This document shows, piece by piece, positions 16,196-25,008 of a stretch of DNA of 64,000 nucleotides. The notes under the pieces are model-generated. The model worked only from the letters and a program-made list of their open reading frames with translations, did no database searches and had not been told where the DNA came from. The stretch is from Streptomyces broussonetiae (GTDB lineage: Bacteria > Actinomycetota > Actinomycetes > Streptomycetales > Streptomycetaceae). Every line of letters starts with the position of its first letter. Position 1 is the first letter of the stretch. The stretch is from contig NZ_CP047020.1 of the NCBI RefSeq assembly GCF_009796285.1, positions 4,588,001 to 4,652,000 on the forward strand. The letters are read 5' to 3'. The translations under genes were made by a program, and so were the position numbers.

Positions 16196-16435
16196 ATGAT
16201 CGTCATGAAGAAAATGCTTGCGGTTGCCGCCGCTGCCTGTGCCGTCGTCCTGGGCGGAGCGGGCCTCGCGGCCGCCGACGCCGGTGCCCAGGGCGCCGCG
16301 GACAAGTCCCCCGGCGTGATCTCCGGCAACGTGGTTCAGGCACCGATCCACGTCCCGGTCGAACTGTGCGGGGACACCGTCGACGGCATCGCCGCACTGA
16401 ACCCGGCCTTCGGCACCACCTGCGTCGACGGCTGA
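16196..16435 (+). CDS. short chaplin (cell-surface amyloid protein)
   Basis: Chaplins assemble into amyloid fibres that make aerial hyphae hydrophobic. This 79-residue protein has a signal peptide (KKMLAVAAAACAVVLGGAG, cut after AAADA) and one chaplin domain: SPGVISGNVVQAPIHVPVE, then CGDTVDGIAALNPAFG and a second cysteine at TTCVDG. The GVxSGN, HVPV and NPAFG signatures and the two cysteines are all present. A strong hairpin follows the gene. Start ATG at 16196; an internal ATG at 16205 is possible. Confidence 0.9.
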   Translation: MIVMKKMLAVAAAACAVVLGGAGLAAADAGAQGAADKSPGVISGNVVQAPIHVPVELCGDTVDGIAALNPAFGTTCVDG

Positions 16436-16489
16436 TCCGACCGGACAGGCCGAACGGGGCCCAGTGGGCCTTCGCGTGTCCGAGTGAGC

Positions 16490-16523
16490 GTGGGCGGCCG
16501 GCATTCCCTTCCCGGCCGCCCAC
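16490..16523 (+). terminator. terminator hairpin of the chaplin gene
   Basis: Arms gtgggcggccgg (16490-16501) and ccggccgcccac (16512-16523) pair perfectly around a 10-base loop, 54 bp past the chaplin stop. Confidence 0.65.
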
Positions 16524-16649
16524 ACCTACTGGACCGGGCGGGGCCGTGCGGGTTCCGCCGCGCGGGGTTGAACCCGCCTTCTCCACGCCAACGCCGGGTC
16601 GGGCCGGATGCCCGGCGGCTCACGTGATGAACCGGGAACAAGAACAAGG

Positions 16650-16913
16650 TCACCGGGTGAGCGTGGCCGGCACCGCGGCGCCGAGGAAGAGCACGCCTCC
16701 GGTCAACAGGCCGACGATCCGGGACAGGCGGTGCCTCCGGGTGAACGCCCTTGCGCTCTCCGGCTGTTCGGGCAGATGGACGACCGGCACCTGTGCTCCC
16801 AGGTCCAGCCCCAGCCCCGCCCCTGTCGCCGCGGGCCGGAACCTGACGGGTCGGCCCTGCCGGTCGGTGAACTCGATCAGCCGCCGCTCGCGCGGCCGGC
16901 CGGTCGTGACCAT
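16650..16913 (-). CDS. small membrane protein resembling the C-terminal part of DUF3592 proteins
   Basis: An 87-residue protein: RLIEFTDRQGRPVRFRP, then LGAQVPVVHLPEQPESARAF, ending in one membrane helix (IVGLLTGGVLFLGAAV). This pattern (a beta-sheet strand pair, a V.V.Y/L.P..P..A motif and a terminal helix) is that of DUF3592 proteins, which normally also start with a membrane helix. That helix is absent here, so the gene may be shortened or the true start upstream. No strong ribosome site. Confidence 0.5.
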   Translation of the reverse strand: MVTTGRPRERRLIEFTDRQGRPVRFRPAATGAGLGLDLGAQVPVVHLPEQPESARAFTRRHRLSRIVGLLTGGVLFLGAAVPATLTR

Positions 16914-17050
16914 GCGCGCCGCCCCCGGGGTGTCCGTACCAGGGCACGTGGGCGTCGGCCCGTGACAGCCGTCACATCCGGTCGTGTCACATCGCGGCGG
17001 TTGCGTGCGTCAGAGGTGTGAAGTCACCATCGACCGCACAGGAGCAGATC

Positions 17051-17527
17051 ATGGAAGCGCGTCTGAACATCGTCGACAACCCGCTCGCCGGGCGGGCGGT
17101 CAAGCACCTGAACGCGGTGGGCCGGGTGGTCGCCGAGTCCGGGCTGCCCGCCGCCACGCAGGAGCTGGTGAAGATCCGGGCCAGCCAGATCAACGGGTGC
17201 GGATTCTGCACGGACATGCACACCAAGGACGCGGCCGCGGCCGGTGAGACCGCGCAGCGGCTGCACCTGGTCGCGGCCTGGCGGGAGGCCAAGGTGTTCA
17301 CCGAGGCCGAGCGGGCCGCCCTGGAACTGGTGGAGGAGGGGACCCGGATCGCCGACGCGGCCGGCGGCGTCCCGGACGACGTGTGGGCCGCCGCCGCCAA
17401 GCACTACGACGACGACCAGCTGGTCGGCCTGATGACGCTGATCGCCCTGATCAACGCGTACAACCGGATGAACGTCATCGTCCGGATGCCCGCCGGCGAC
17501 TACCAGCCGGGCATGTTCCAGCACTGA
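17051..17527 (+). CDS. carboxymuconolactone decarboxylase/AhpD-family protein
   Basis: The 158-residue protein carries the AhpD-type redox motif CGFCTDMH, with CxxC and the proximal histidine that make a peroxidase or thiol-disulfide active site; ELVKIRASQINGC is the typical run before it. Such proteins reduce hydroperoxides or act as decarboxylases on muconolactone-like substrates; the true substrate is unknown. An AGGAG site precedes the ATG at 17051. It converges with the DUF2000 gene. Confidence 0.9.
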   Translation: MEARLNIVDNPLAGRAVKHLNAVGRVVAESGLPAATQELVKIRASQINGCGFCTDMHTKDAAAAGETAQRLHLVAAWREAKVFTEAERAALELVEEGTRIADAAGGVPDDVWAAAAKHYDDDQLVGLMTLIALINAYNRMNVIVRMPAGDYQPGMFQH

Positions 17528-17555
17528 CCCGGGCGTGCCGGGGGTGTCGCCGGCC

Positions 17556-17999
17556 TCACGGATGCATCCGCGCCCCCTTGAGCACCTTGTCCACCCCGTT
17601 ACGCGGGCCGTACACCGCCAGCCCCACCAGGTCCAGCCCGGCCGTCGGCACGGCGCGTACCGCCGCGCGGTTGTCGCGGTCGTTGCCCGTCATGAACAGG
17701 TCCGCGGTGAACAGCGCGCGGGGCAGGGCGCGGCTGAGCGCCCTGGTGTGGGCCGCCTTCAGGGTCTCCTTCGTGCCCTCGAAGACCAGGACCGGCTGGC
17801 GGAACATGGGCAGGTACGCCACGCCGTCCGCGTCCTCGTACGGGTCGCCGATCACCTCGGGAAGCCGGCTGCCCAACCCGCTGACCAGGAACGCCGTCAC
17901 ATTGAGGCGCTGCCAGGGCTCCAGGTCCTCGCGGAGCAGTACCGCGATCTTGGTGTCGAAGCGGATCGGCTCGGGGTTCGTCATCGGCTCGGTGTTCAT
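17556..17999 (-). CDS. DUF2000 family protein
   Basis: A 147-residue cytoplasmic protein. The pattern TKIAVLLREDLEPWQRLNV near the start, a centre with DADGVAYLPMFRQPVLVFEG, and TADLFMTGNDRDNRAAV is that of DUF2000, a peptidyl-tRNA-hydrolase-like fold of unknown function. It is divergent from an AraC regulator 49 bp away that probably controls it. The ATG at 17999 is chosen; another in frame at 17984 cannot be excluded. Confidence 0.8.
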   Translation of the reverse strand: MNTEPMTNPEPIRFDTKIAVLLREDLEPWQRLNVTAFLVSGLGSRLPEVIGDPYEDADGVAYLPMFRQPVLVFEGTKETLKAAHTRALSRALPRALFTADLFMTGNDRDNRAAVRAVPTAGLDLVGLAVYGPRNGVDKVLKGARMHP

Positions 18000-18048
18000 G
18001 TACTGAGACTGCCGACCGGCCCGCGGTCCGGTCTTGTACGTTCTTTGC

Positions 18049-18846
18049 GTGGCCGCAGCCCAGCCGGAAGTCTCCGCCTGGCGTCCGTCCGTCCCGGGCG
18101 TCGTGGAAGTCTTCCATGCCCACTTCACCGAGTACGCCTATCCGATGCACGTCCACGACGTGTGGACGCTGCTCGTCGTGGACGACGGGGCCGTGCGCTA
18201 CGACCTGGAGCGGCACGAGCACGGCACCCCGCTGGGTACCGTCTCGCTGCTGCCGCCGCACGTCCCGCACAACGGCTCCCCCGCCACCCCGCACGGATTT
18301 CGCAAGCGGGTCGTGTACCTCGACACCAGCCGGCTCGGCACCGACCTCATCGGTCCGGCCGTCGACGGGCCCGACCTGGTCGATCCCCTGCTGCGTCGGC
18401 GCGTCGGACAGCTGCACTCCGCGCTCGCCCGGCCCGGTGACGAGCTGGAGGCGGAGAGCCGGCTGACCCTGGTCGGGGAGCGGCTGCGGGATCATCTGCG
18501 GGGCCGGGACGCGCCCGCGCACCGCCCCGATCCCGTCCTCGCCGGGCGGCTGCGCGAGCTGCTCGACGCGCGCGTCGAGGACGGGGTCGCACTGCAGGAG
18601 GCGGCGCGGCTGCTGCACGCCCATCCCGCCCATCTGGTGCGGGCGTTCAGCGGCGCGTACGGCATCGCCCCGCATCAGTACCTCGTGTCCCGGCGGGTCG
18701 GGCGGGCCCGGCGGCTGCTGCTGGACGGGCGGGCTCCGGGTGAGGTGGCGGTCGCCACCGGGTTCTGCGACCAGGCCCATCTCACCCGGCACTTCAAGAA
18801 GCTGGTCGGGGTCACTCCCGGCCGCTACCGGCTCAGCGCGCGCTGA
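18049..18846 (+). CDS. AraC-family transcriptional regulator with cupin sensor
   Basis: The 265-residue protein has an N-terminal cupin arm (HAHFTEYAYPMHVHDVWTL, SLLPPHVPHNG) and two C-terminal AraC HTH motifs (LQEAARLLHAHPAHLVRAF and EVAVATGFCDQAHLTRHFKK with the closing GVTPGRYR). The partner DUF2000 gene is divergent and close. Its 3' end overlaps the end of the convergent beta-helix gene by 22 bp. GTG start at 18049. Confidence 0.9.
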   Translation: MAAAQPEVSAWRPSVPGVVEVFHAHFTEYAYPMHVHDVWTLLVVDDGAVRYDLERHEHGTPLGTVSLLPPHVPHNGSPATPHGFRKRVVYLDTSRLGTDLIGPAVDGPDLVDPLLRRRVGQLHSALARPGDELEAESRLTLVGERLRDHLRGRDAPAHRPDPVLAGRLRELLDARVEDGVALQEAARLLHAHPAHLVRAFSGAYGIAPHQYLVSRRVGRARRLLLDGRAPGEVAVATGFCDQAHLTRHFKKLVGVTPGRYRLSAR

Positions 18847-20486
18847 GCGTCGTGGAGGTTGCGCGGGCGTACGACGTCGGTGGTGCCGTACAGCTCCAGG
18901 CGGGAGTGCAGGTCGCCGGTGAAGTCGGGGACGTCGATCTGGTCGAACTCGGTCACCGTGTTGAGGCCGACCGTCGCCGAGTACGGGGCCAGGCCGTCGA
19001 TCTTCATCAGGCCCGCGCGGCCGTTGGTGACCCGGATGTTCCAGTGCGTGAAGCGGGCGCCCAAGAGCGGGCCCGCGTTGGCGTCCCCGCCGTGGCGGCC
19101 GTTGTTGTTCACCGTGATGTCGGTGCGGACGTTGGCGAAGGGAAGGCCGCGGTGGCTGTCGAAGGTGCCCATCTCCATCTCGCCGCGTGACCAGACGTTG
19201 TGCGAGGACAGGCCCTCGACGTTGATGCCGTGCAGCTGGGTGCCGGGCGGGGCCGGGACCGTGCGCTGCTCGATGGTGAAGTCCTCGATCAGGTTGTCGT
19301 GCGAGCCCTCGCGGCAGAAGTACGGGTGGTGCGAGCCGCGGCCGCCGACGCGGGTGCGGCGCAGGGTGCAGGCGGAGGCCGCGACCAGGCCGAAGCCGTT
19401 GTCGACGTTGCGGACCGTCACGTCGTCCACCCAGCAGTCGTAGGCGCACTGCAGGACGACTCCGTTGTAGCCCTTGTCGAGGAGGTGGGGCGACATCGGC
19501 GTCTCCATCACGTCCAGCGTGAGGCCCTCGACGGCCGAGCCGGTCAGCTCCGGTACGTGGGTGGTGAACTGCGGGTTCCACTCGGGGCGGAGGTCGAGCG
19601 GCAGGGGGCGTTCCAGCGTCACGCGGCGGCCGTCGACCCGGGCGACACGGACCGGCCATTCGTAGGGGACGTAGGACAGCAACTTGGTCTTGTCGTCCCA
19701 GAGGTACGAGGCCGGGCCGGGGCCGCCGCCCGCCATGTGCTGCAGGAGGGTGTGGGCGGAGTCGTCGGCCAGGCGGAGCAGGAGCAGCCGGCCCGGCCGC
19801 AGGCCCCGCGCGTCGGCGACCGTCACCGTCCATGAGCCCTGGCGGGCCGGCTCGACGGCGGTGAGGGTCGTCCACTCGTCGCGTGTGTTGCCGGTCCAGC
19901 CCTCGAAGGGCCACGCCCTGGCCTTGATGGCGGCGGTCAGGGAGTCCCAACGGGCCTGCGGGGCGAGCCAGACGAGCCCGCCGGCCCAGGACCAGGACGA
20001 CTTGTCGCCGCCGTAGCGGGAACCGTAGGCGCCGATCAGTTCCGTGAGGTTCCTGGTCGCGTAGAGGGTCGTACGGCCGCTGCCGGCGCCGCGCAGGACG
20101 ACGTTCGAGTCGCCGATGCGGATCAGGCCGTCGATGCGGAAGGTGCCGGGCGGAATGGTGACCGTGCCACCGCCGGCCCTTCCGGCGGCGGCGATGGCAC
20201 GGTTGATCGCGGAAGCGCAGTCCGTGGTGCCGTCGGGTACGGCGCCGTAGTCGGTGACGTCGGCGACCGTGCGGGGGCAGGGGAAGCGGGACGCTCCGCC
20301 GTGGCAGCCTGCGCGGCCGATGTAGGGGATTTGCGGGTGGGTGACCGGGGTGCGGGTGAACTCCCGCCAGATCGACGGCACTTCCCCGCCCTCCGCACCC
20401 GCCTCGGCCCTGCCGGTCGCCGCGCCGACAGCCACCGCGGTGGCACCGGCGAGCACGCTTCGTCTGGTGATACGCCCGCTGTCCAT
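18825..20486 (-). CDS. secreted right-handed beta-helix (pectate-lyase-like) protein
   Basis: The N-terminus GRITRRSVLAGATAVAVGA is a twin-arginine signal, so the protein is exported folded. After it, VTDYGAVPDGTTDCASAINR and GGTVTIPPGTFRID are the pectate-lyase-3/GH55-type start of a beta helix, and repeated strands follow (for example NGFGLVAASACTLRRTRVGG). The total is about 553 residues. It probably cleaves or binds a polysaccharide; the substrate is unknown. An AGAGG site favours the ATG at 20486; earlier ATGs at 20504 and 20510 lack one. Confidence 0.85.
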   Translation of the reverse strand: MDSGRITRRSVLAGATAVAVGAATGRAEAGAEGGEVPSIWREFTRTPVTHPQIPYIGRAGCHGGASRFPCPRTVADVTDYGAVPDGTTDCASAINRAIAAAGRAGGGTVTIPPGTFRIDGLIRIGDSNVVLRGAGSGRTTLYATRNLTELIGAYGSRYGGDKSSWSWAGGLVWLAPQARWDSLTAAIKARAWPFEGWTGNTRDEWTTLTAVEPARQGSWTVTVADARGLRPGRLLLLRLADDSAHTLLQHMAGGGPGPASYLWDDKTKLLSYVPYEWPVRVARVDGRRVTLERPLPLDLRPEWNPQFTTHVPELTGSAVEGLTLDVMETPMSPHLLDKGYNGVVLQCAYDCWVDDVTVRNVDNGFGLVAASACTLRRTRVGGRGSHHPYFCREGSHDNLIEDFTIEQRTVPAPPGTQLHGINVEGLSSHNVWSRGEMEMGTFDSHRGLPFANVRTDITVNNNGRHGGDANAGPLLGARFTHWNIRVTNGRAGLMKIDGLAPYSATVGLNTVTEFDQIDVPDFTGDLHSRLELYGTTDVVRPRNLHDAQRALSR

Positions 20487-20592
20487 ATCCGACCGCCTCT
20501 TCATATACATGAACCGCGTTCAGGGATGCGATGGCCGCGAGCATGCCACTTCCGGGCCGTGCCGGGAAAGAGGTCGTACGGAAGAAAAGAAG

Positions 20593-21093
20593 TCAGTCCG
20601 CCGGACGGTCGATCAGGTGCTTGAACGCGTCCAGATTCCGCGTGGACTCGCCGCGCGACACGCGCCAGGCGTACTCCTTGCGGATGGAGGAGGCGAAGCC
20701 CAGCTCCAGGAGGGTGTTGAAGGCGCCGTCGGCCGCTTCCAGGACCTGGCCGAGGAGGCGGTCGATCTCGTCGGGGGTGACGCAGGCTAGGGACAGGCGG
20801 GCGGTGACGTAGATGTCGCCGAGCCGGTCCACGGCGTAACTCACGCCGTACAGCTTGAGGTTGCGCTCCAGGAGCCAGCGGTGGACGCCCGCCTCGTTCT
20901 CGTCGGGGTGCCGGACGACGAAGGCGTTCAGGGAGAGGGAGTGGCGGCCCACGACGAAGGAGACCGTCGTGGACAGCTTGCGGGTGCCGGGGAGCTTGGC
21001 CACGTAGGTACCCGGCTCGGGGCTCTCCCACTCCAGCTCGGCGTCCTTGAGGGCGCCCTCGAGGATCTGTCCCGCCTTCTGCGCATCACCCAT
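20593..21093 (-). CDS. YbjN-domain protein
   Basis: A 166-residue cytoplasmic protein with a type III secretion chaperone-like YbjN fold: the N-terminal helix AGQILEGALKDAELEWE, beta strands SFVVGRHSLSLNAFVVR, and HRWLLERNLKLYGVSYAVD. Function is unknown. It overlaps the 3' end of mshA by 8 bp and follows it on the same strand, a conserved arrangement in Streptomyces. Confidence 0.88.
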   Translation of the reverse strand: MGDAQKAGQILEGALKDAELEWESPEPGTYVAKLPGTRKLSTTVSFVVGRHSLSLNAFVVRHPDENEAGVHRWLLERNLKLYGVSYAVDRLGDIYVTARLSLACVTPDEIDRLLGQVLEAADGAFNTLLELGFASSIRKEYAWRVSRGESTRNLDAFKHLIDRPAD

Positions 21094-22423
21094 GGTGGGA
21101 GCGTACGCGACGGCGGTGGGCCTGGATCGCGGCCGTGTAGGCCTCGGCGGTGGCGGTGGCGGCCCTGTCCCAGCCGAAGGACTGCGCGTGCCGGGCCGCG
21201 GCCCGGCCCATGGTGTCGGCGAGGGAGGGCTGGTCGGCGAAACGGCGCAGCACGCGCGCGTAGTCGGCGGGATCGTGACCGTGCACGAGGAAGCCGGTCT
21301 CGCCCTCGCGCACGGCCACCGGCAGCCCGCCGACCGAGGCCGCGAGCACCGGCGTACCGGCCGCCTGCGCCTCTATGGCGACCAGTCCGAAGGACTCGCT
21401 GTAGGACGGCATGACCAGCATGGACGCGGCCCGGAACCAGTCCGCGAGCTGCTCCTGGCCGACCGGCGGCCTGAACCGTACGACGTCCGCGACGCCGAGC
21501 CGCGCAGCGAGCTTCTGCAGCCCCTCCGGCTTGGCGAGCCCGCTGCCGCTGGGGCCGCCGACCACCGGGACGACGATGCGCGAGCGCAGCTGCGGGCACT
21601 CCTCCAGCAGGACGGCCACGGCGCGCAGCAGCACGTCCGGGGCCTTGAGCGGCTGTATGCGGCCGGCGAAGAGCGGGATCAGGGCGTCCTGCGGCAGGCC
21701 CAGGCGCAGGCGGGCGGCGGCGCGGCCGTCGGCGGGGCGGAAGCGGTCGAGATTCACACCGGGATGGACCACGGCCACCTTGGCGGGGTCGGCCGCGTAG
21801 TGCCGTACCAGCTCGTCGGCCTCCTCCGTGGTGTTGGCGACGAGCCGGTCGGCGGCGGAGACGATCTGGGTCTCGCCGATGACGCGGGCGGCGGGCTCGG
21901 GGGTGTCGCCGTCGGCCAGGTTGGCGTTCTTGACCTTGGCCATGGTGTGCATGGCGTGCACCAGGGGCACGCCCCAGCGCTGGGCGGCGAGCCAGCCGAC
22001 GTGGCCGGAGAGCCAGTAGTGGGAGTGGACGAGGTCGTAGTGGCCGGGGCGGTGGCCGGCCCAGGCCTGCATCACACCGTGGGTGAAGGCGCACAGCTGG
22101 GCGGGCAGGTCTTCCTTGGCCAGGCCCTCGTAGGGACCCGCGTCCACGTGCCGGACGAGGACGCCGGGCGCCAGCTGGACGGTGGGCGCGAGGCCGCCGG
22201 AGGTGGCGCGGGTGAAGATCTCGACCTCGATGCCGTGCGCGGCGAGGCGCTGGGCCAGCTCCACGATGTAGACGTTCATGCCGCCGGCGTCGCCGGTGCC
22301 GGGCTGGTGGAGCGGTGAGGTGTGCACGGAGAGCATGGCGACCCGGCGGGGCCGGCGGTGCAGCCGGAGCCGGGAGGCGGCCGACGGGGAACGTCGCCCG
22401 AGCCTGCTGACGTACTGGCTCAT
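21086..22423 (-). CDS. mshA: D-inositol-3-phosphate glycosyltransferase
   Basis: Transfers N-acetylglucosamine from UDP-GlcNAc to 1L-inositol-1-phosphate, the first step of mycothiol synthesis. The 445-residue GT4 enzyme shows VHTSPLHQPGTGDAGGMNVYI at the acceptor side, HAMHTMAKVKN, FAGRIQPLKAPD in the second Rossmann domain and the EX7E donor motif SESFGLVAIEAQAAGTP. The ATG at 22423 has GAGGAGG upstream; the open frame extends further without a site. Coupled with the YbjN gene. Confidence 0.96.
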   Translation of the reverse strand: MSQYVSRLGRRSPSAASRLRLHRRPRRVAMLSVHTSPLHQPGTGDAGGMNVYIVELAQRLAAHGIEVEIFTRATSGGLAPTVQLAPGVLVRHVDAGPYEGLAKEDLPAQLCAFTHGVMQAWAGHRPGHYDLVHSHYWLSGHVGWLAAQRWGVPLVHAMHTMAKVKNANLADGDTPEPAARVIGETQIVSAADRLVANTTEEADELVRHYAADPAKVAVVHPGVNLDRFRPADGRAAARLRLGLPQDALIPLFAGRIQPLKAPDVLLRAVAVLLEECPQLRSRIVVPVVGGPSGSGLAKPEGLQKLAARLGVADVVRFRPPVGQEQLADWFRAASMLVMPSYSESFGLVAIEAQAAGTPVLAASVGGLPVAVREGETGFLVHGHDPADYARVLRRFADQPSLADTMGRAAARHAQSFGWDRAATATAEAYTAAIQAHRRRVRSHHG

Positions 22424-22882
22424 GTGGCGTTCCTCCTCGCTGCGGGCATGCCGGGCGGAGGACTGACGACGCCCTCCCAGGGGTGCAACAGCGGGCGGGG
22501 GCGCCGCCATTTCCCGATCGGCCTCCTTTACTCAATCATGACCACAACTCGCTCAACCGTTCGGGTGCGCGTCCGTGCCGGCCTCCGCGACGCCGTCCGC
22601 CGCCCCGGGCCCAGCCAGACGCGGCGGCGGCGCGGCCCCACGCCGGCCACGAGCGGCGCCCCCTCGCCCACGGGCGGCGGCGCCCGCCTCGCCGAGACCG
22701 GCGCCTTGGGCACCACCCCGGTGGTCGCCGACGCGGCTGCCGCGCCGGTCGTCGCGGGCGGCGGCATCGTCCCCGCCCTGCGCCGCCGGGCGGCACATCG
22801 CTCGCACCGACCCCGCCGCCCGGGCCGCCCGGCCCCGCTCGGCCGGCCCGGCGCCTGCGGGGCCCCGCTTACCCTCGTAGGC
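22424..22882. other. 459-bp intergenic region between mshA and the methyltransferase gene
   Basis: A very GC-rich spacer between divergent genes. Open frames run through it, but they are compositional and show no domain. A forward frame from an ATG near 22540 is continuous with the methyltransferase and could be a low-complexity N-terminal extension; this is not favoured. Confidence 0.4.
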
Positions 22883-23731
22883 ATGACAGCCCGCGCAGCG
22901 CCCCTCCCCCACTCTCGGCATCGCCCGAGCGGGCGGACACCCGTCGTGGGAACGGTGACGCGCGGGACGACCAACCCCAACCGGCTGCGGCGCATGGACC
23001 GCTGGATCGCCGCCACGCACGGCGCCGAACTGCGCCGCGCCGAGGACCCGCTGGCCATCGACCTCGGCTACGGCGCCGCGCCGTGGACCGCCGTGGAACT
23101 GCTCGGCCGGCTGCGAACCGTCGCGCCTCACGCGCGCGTGGTCGGCATCGAGATCGAACCGGAGCGGGTCGCGGCGGCCAGGCCGTACGAGCGGGACGGG
23201 CTCGCCTTCCGGCACGGCGGGTTCGAGATCCCCGTCGCCGGGCGCCCGCTGCTCGTCCGGGCCGCCAACGTGCTGCGCCAGTACGACGAGGACCAGGTCG
23301 CCGCCGTGTGGGAGCGGCTGTGCGCGCGGCTCGCCCCGGCGGGCGCCCGCTCCCGCGGCGGACTGCTGGTCGAGGGCACGTGCGACGAGATCGGCCGACG
23401 GCACGTATGGGTGGCGCTCGGTCCGGAGGGGCCGCGGACCGTGACCTTCGCCACTCGGCTGGGCTCGCTGGAGCGCCCGTCGGACCTCGCCGAACGGCTG
23501 CCGAAGGCACTCATCCACCGCAATGTCCCCGGCGAGCCGGTGCACGCCTTCCTGCGCGACTTCGACCGCGCGTGGGCCGCCGCCGCGCCCTACGCCTCCT
23601 ACGGCGCCCGGCAGCGCTGGCTGCGCGCGGTACGGGACCTGAGGGCCGACTGGCCGGTGTCGGACTCCCCCGCGCGCTGGCGGCAGGGTGAAGTGACGGT
23701 GGCATGGGGGGCGTTGGCGCCGCGCGGCTGA
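22883..23731 (+). CDS. class I SAM-dependent methyltransferase-like protein
   Basis: In 282 residues the SAM-binding motif I is PLAIDLGYGAAPWTAVEL, and motif II VVGIEIEPERVAAA follows; VEGTCDEIGRRHVWVAL lies further on. The substrate is unknown. It is conserved near mshA in Streptomyces as I recall. The ATG at 22883 is used; the frame is open for several hundred bases upstream. Confidence 0.8.
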   Translation: MTARAAPLPHSRHRPSGRTPVVGTVTRGTTNPNRLRRMDRWIAATHGAELRRAEDPLAIDLGYGAAPWTAVELLGRLRTVAPHARVVGIEIEPERVAAARPYERDGLAFRHGGFEIPVAGRPLLVRAANVLRQYDEDQVAAVWERLCARLAPAGARSRGGLLVEGTCDEIGRRHVWVALGPEGPRTVTFATRLGSLERPSDLAERLPKALIHRNVPGEPVHAFLRDFDRAWAAAAPYASYGARQRWLRAVRDLRADWPVSDSPARWRQGEVTVAWGALAPRG

Positions 23732-23928
23732 CATCCGCACCCGGGGCGGCGAGGGAACGATCTCCGTGCGCCGTTCGTCACACCGGCGGGAGATCGACAT
23801 ACGGACGCGGCCAACGGGGGATTCCTTCCTGTGTCGCTTTCCGTGCCTCTGTCGTTTTACGCCGTGACATGGCACGATCCCCCAGGCACCGTAAGTTACT
23901 GACGGTAAATCAGTTGGGGGCTCGTGTG

Positions 23929-25008
23929 ATGGGCTGGGGCAAGCGCGGCATCCTGACGGCCGCCGTGACCGTGGTCTGCGCGGTGACCGCGCTGGCGGCA
24001 CCCGGAGCGGCCTTCGCCGTCCCGGCACCCACGCCGAGCATCTCCCCGACGCCGTCCCCCGCACCCGCGCCCAGCAAGGACCTCGAGAAGGTCCGCGAGA
24101 AGCTCGACCGGCTCTACCACGACGCGGCCGTGGCCACCGACGCCTACAACGCGGCCGAGGAGAAGACCAGGAAGCAGTCCGCCGAGATCGTCGCGCTGGC
24201 CAAGAGGATCGACGAGGGGCAGCAGAGGCTCGACGGGCTCAAGGACCGGGCGGGCGCGGCAGCCCGCGAGCAGTACCGCACCGGAGGCGTCCCGCCCACC
24301 GCCCAGTTCCTGCTCAGCAACGACCCGGGTCAGGTCCTGGACGGGGCCGGACTGGTGCTCCAGAGCCAGCGGGCGGCCGGCACGCTGATCGGCGAACTGG
24401 CAGGCATCCAGAAGGACTTGCAGGCGTACGCCGCCGACGCCGCCGAGCAGTGGAAGAAACTGGACACCGAGCGCAAGGCCAAGGCCGCCGCCAAGAAGAA
24501 GATCGAGCAGCAGATCGCCGCCGCCAAGAAGCTCGAGTCGGAGCTGGCGAAGAAGGACCAGGAGCGGCTTCGGCAGCTCGAGGACCAGGCCGCGCTGAAG
24601 GCGCAGACCGCCTGGCTGGACACGGGTGTCCTCAAGGAGATCAACTCCAAGGCCTCCGCGCAGGGCAAGAAGGCCGTCGCGTTCGCCACCGCCCAGCTCG
24701 GCAAGCCCTATGTATGGGGTGCCGAGGGCCCCGGCTCCTTCGACTGCTCGGGCCTGACCTCCCAGGCCTGGGAGGCGGCCGGCCACCCCATCCCGCGCAC
24801 CTCGCAGGAGCAGTGGCAGCAGCTCAAGCACATCGACGTCAAGGACATGCGCCCCGGCGACCTCATCATCTACTTCACCGACGCCAGCCATGTCGCCATC
24901 TACATCGGCGACGGCGCGATCATCCAGGCCCCCCGCCCAGGCCGGAACGTGACGATCGCGGGCGCCGGTTCGATGCCGATCCTGGGCATCGTACGACCGG
25001 ACGCGTAG
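23929..25008 (+). CDS. secreted NlpC/P60 peptidoglycan hydrolase
   Basis: A 359-residue RipA-like endopeptidase that cuts stem peptides of the cell wall. It has a signal peptide (GILTAAVTVVCAVTALAAPG), a Pro-rich spacer, a long coiled coil (about 55-235) and a C-terminal NlpC/P60 domain with catalytic Cys in SFDCSGLT and His in ASHVAIYIGDG. The coiled coil commonly autoinhibits. An in-frame GTG one codon upstream of the ATG is possible. A TTAC-5-GTAA element near 23896-23907 may belong to its promoter. Confidence 0.92.
   Translation: MGWGKRGILTAAVTVVCAVTALAAPGAAFAVPAPTPSISPTPSPAPAPSKDLEKVREKLDRLYHDAAVATDAYNAAEEKTRKQSAEIVALAKRIDEGQQRLDGLKDRAGAAAREQYRTGGVPPTAQFLLSNDPGQVLDGAGLVLQSQRAAGTLIGELAGIQKDLQAYAADAAEQWKKLDTERKAKAAAKKKIEQQIAAAKKLESELAKKDQERLRQLEDQAALKAQTAWLDTGVLKEINSKASAQGKKAVAFATAQLGKPYVWGAEGPGSFDCSGLTSQAWEAAGHPIPRTSQEQWQQLKHIDVKDMRPGDLIIYFTDASHVAIYIGDGAIIQAPRPGRNVTIAGAGSMPILGIVRPDA

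Noticed and set aside
22322..22882. Long N-terminal extension of the methyltransferase
   Set aside because: The extension is low-complexity, overlaps the mshA 5' end on the other strand and has no ribosome site; the ATG at 22883 fits the domain start.
23732..23928. Possible c-di-AMP (ydaO-type) riboswitch upstream of the NlpC/P60 gene
   Set aside because: Such riboswitches are common before Streptomyces cell-wall hydrolases, but the conserved ydaO core blocks are not seen and the leader is short.
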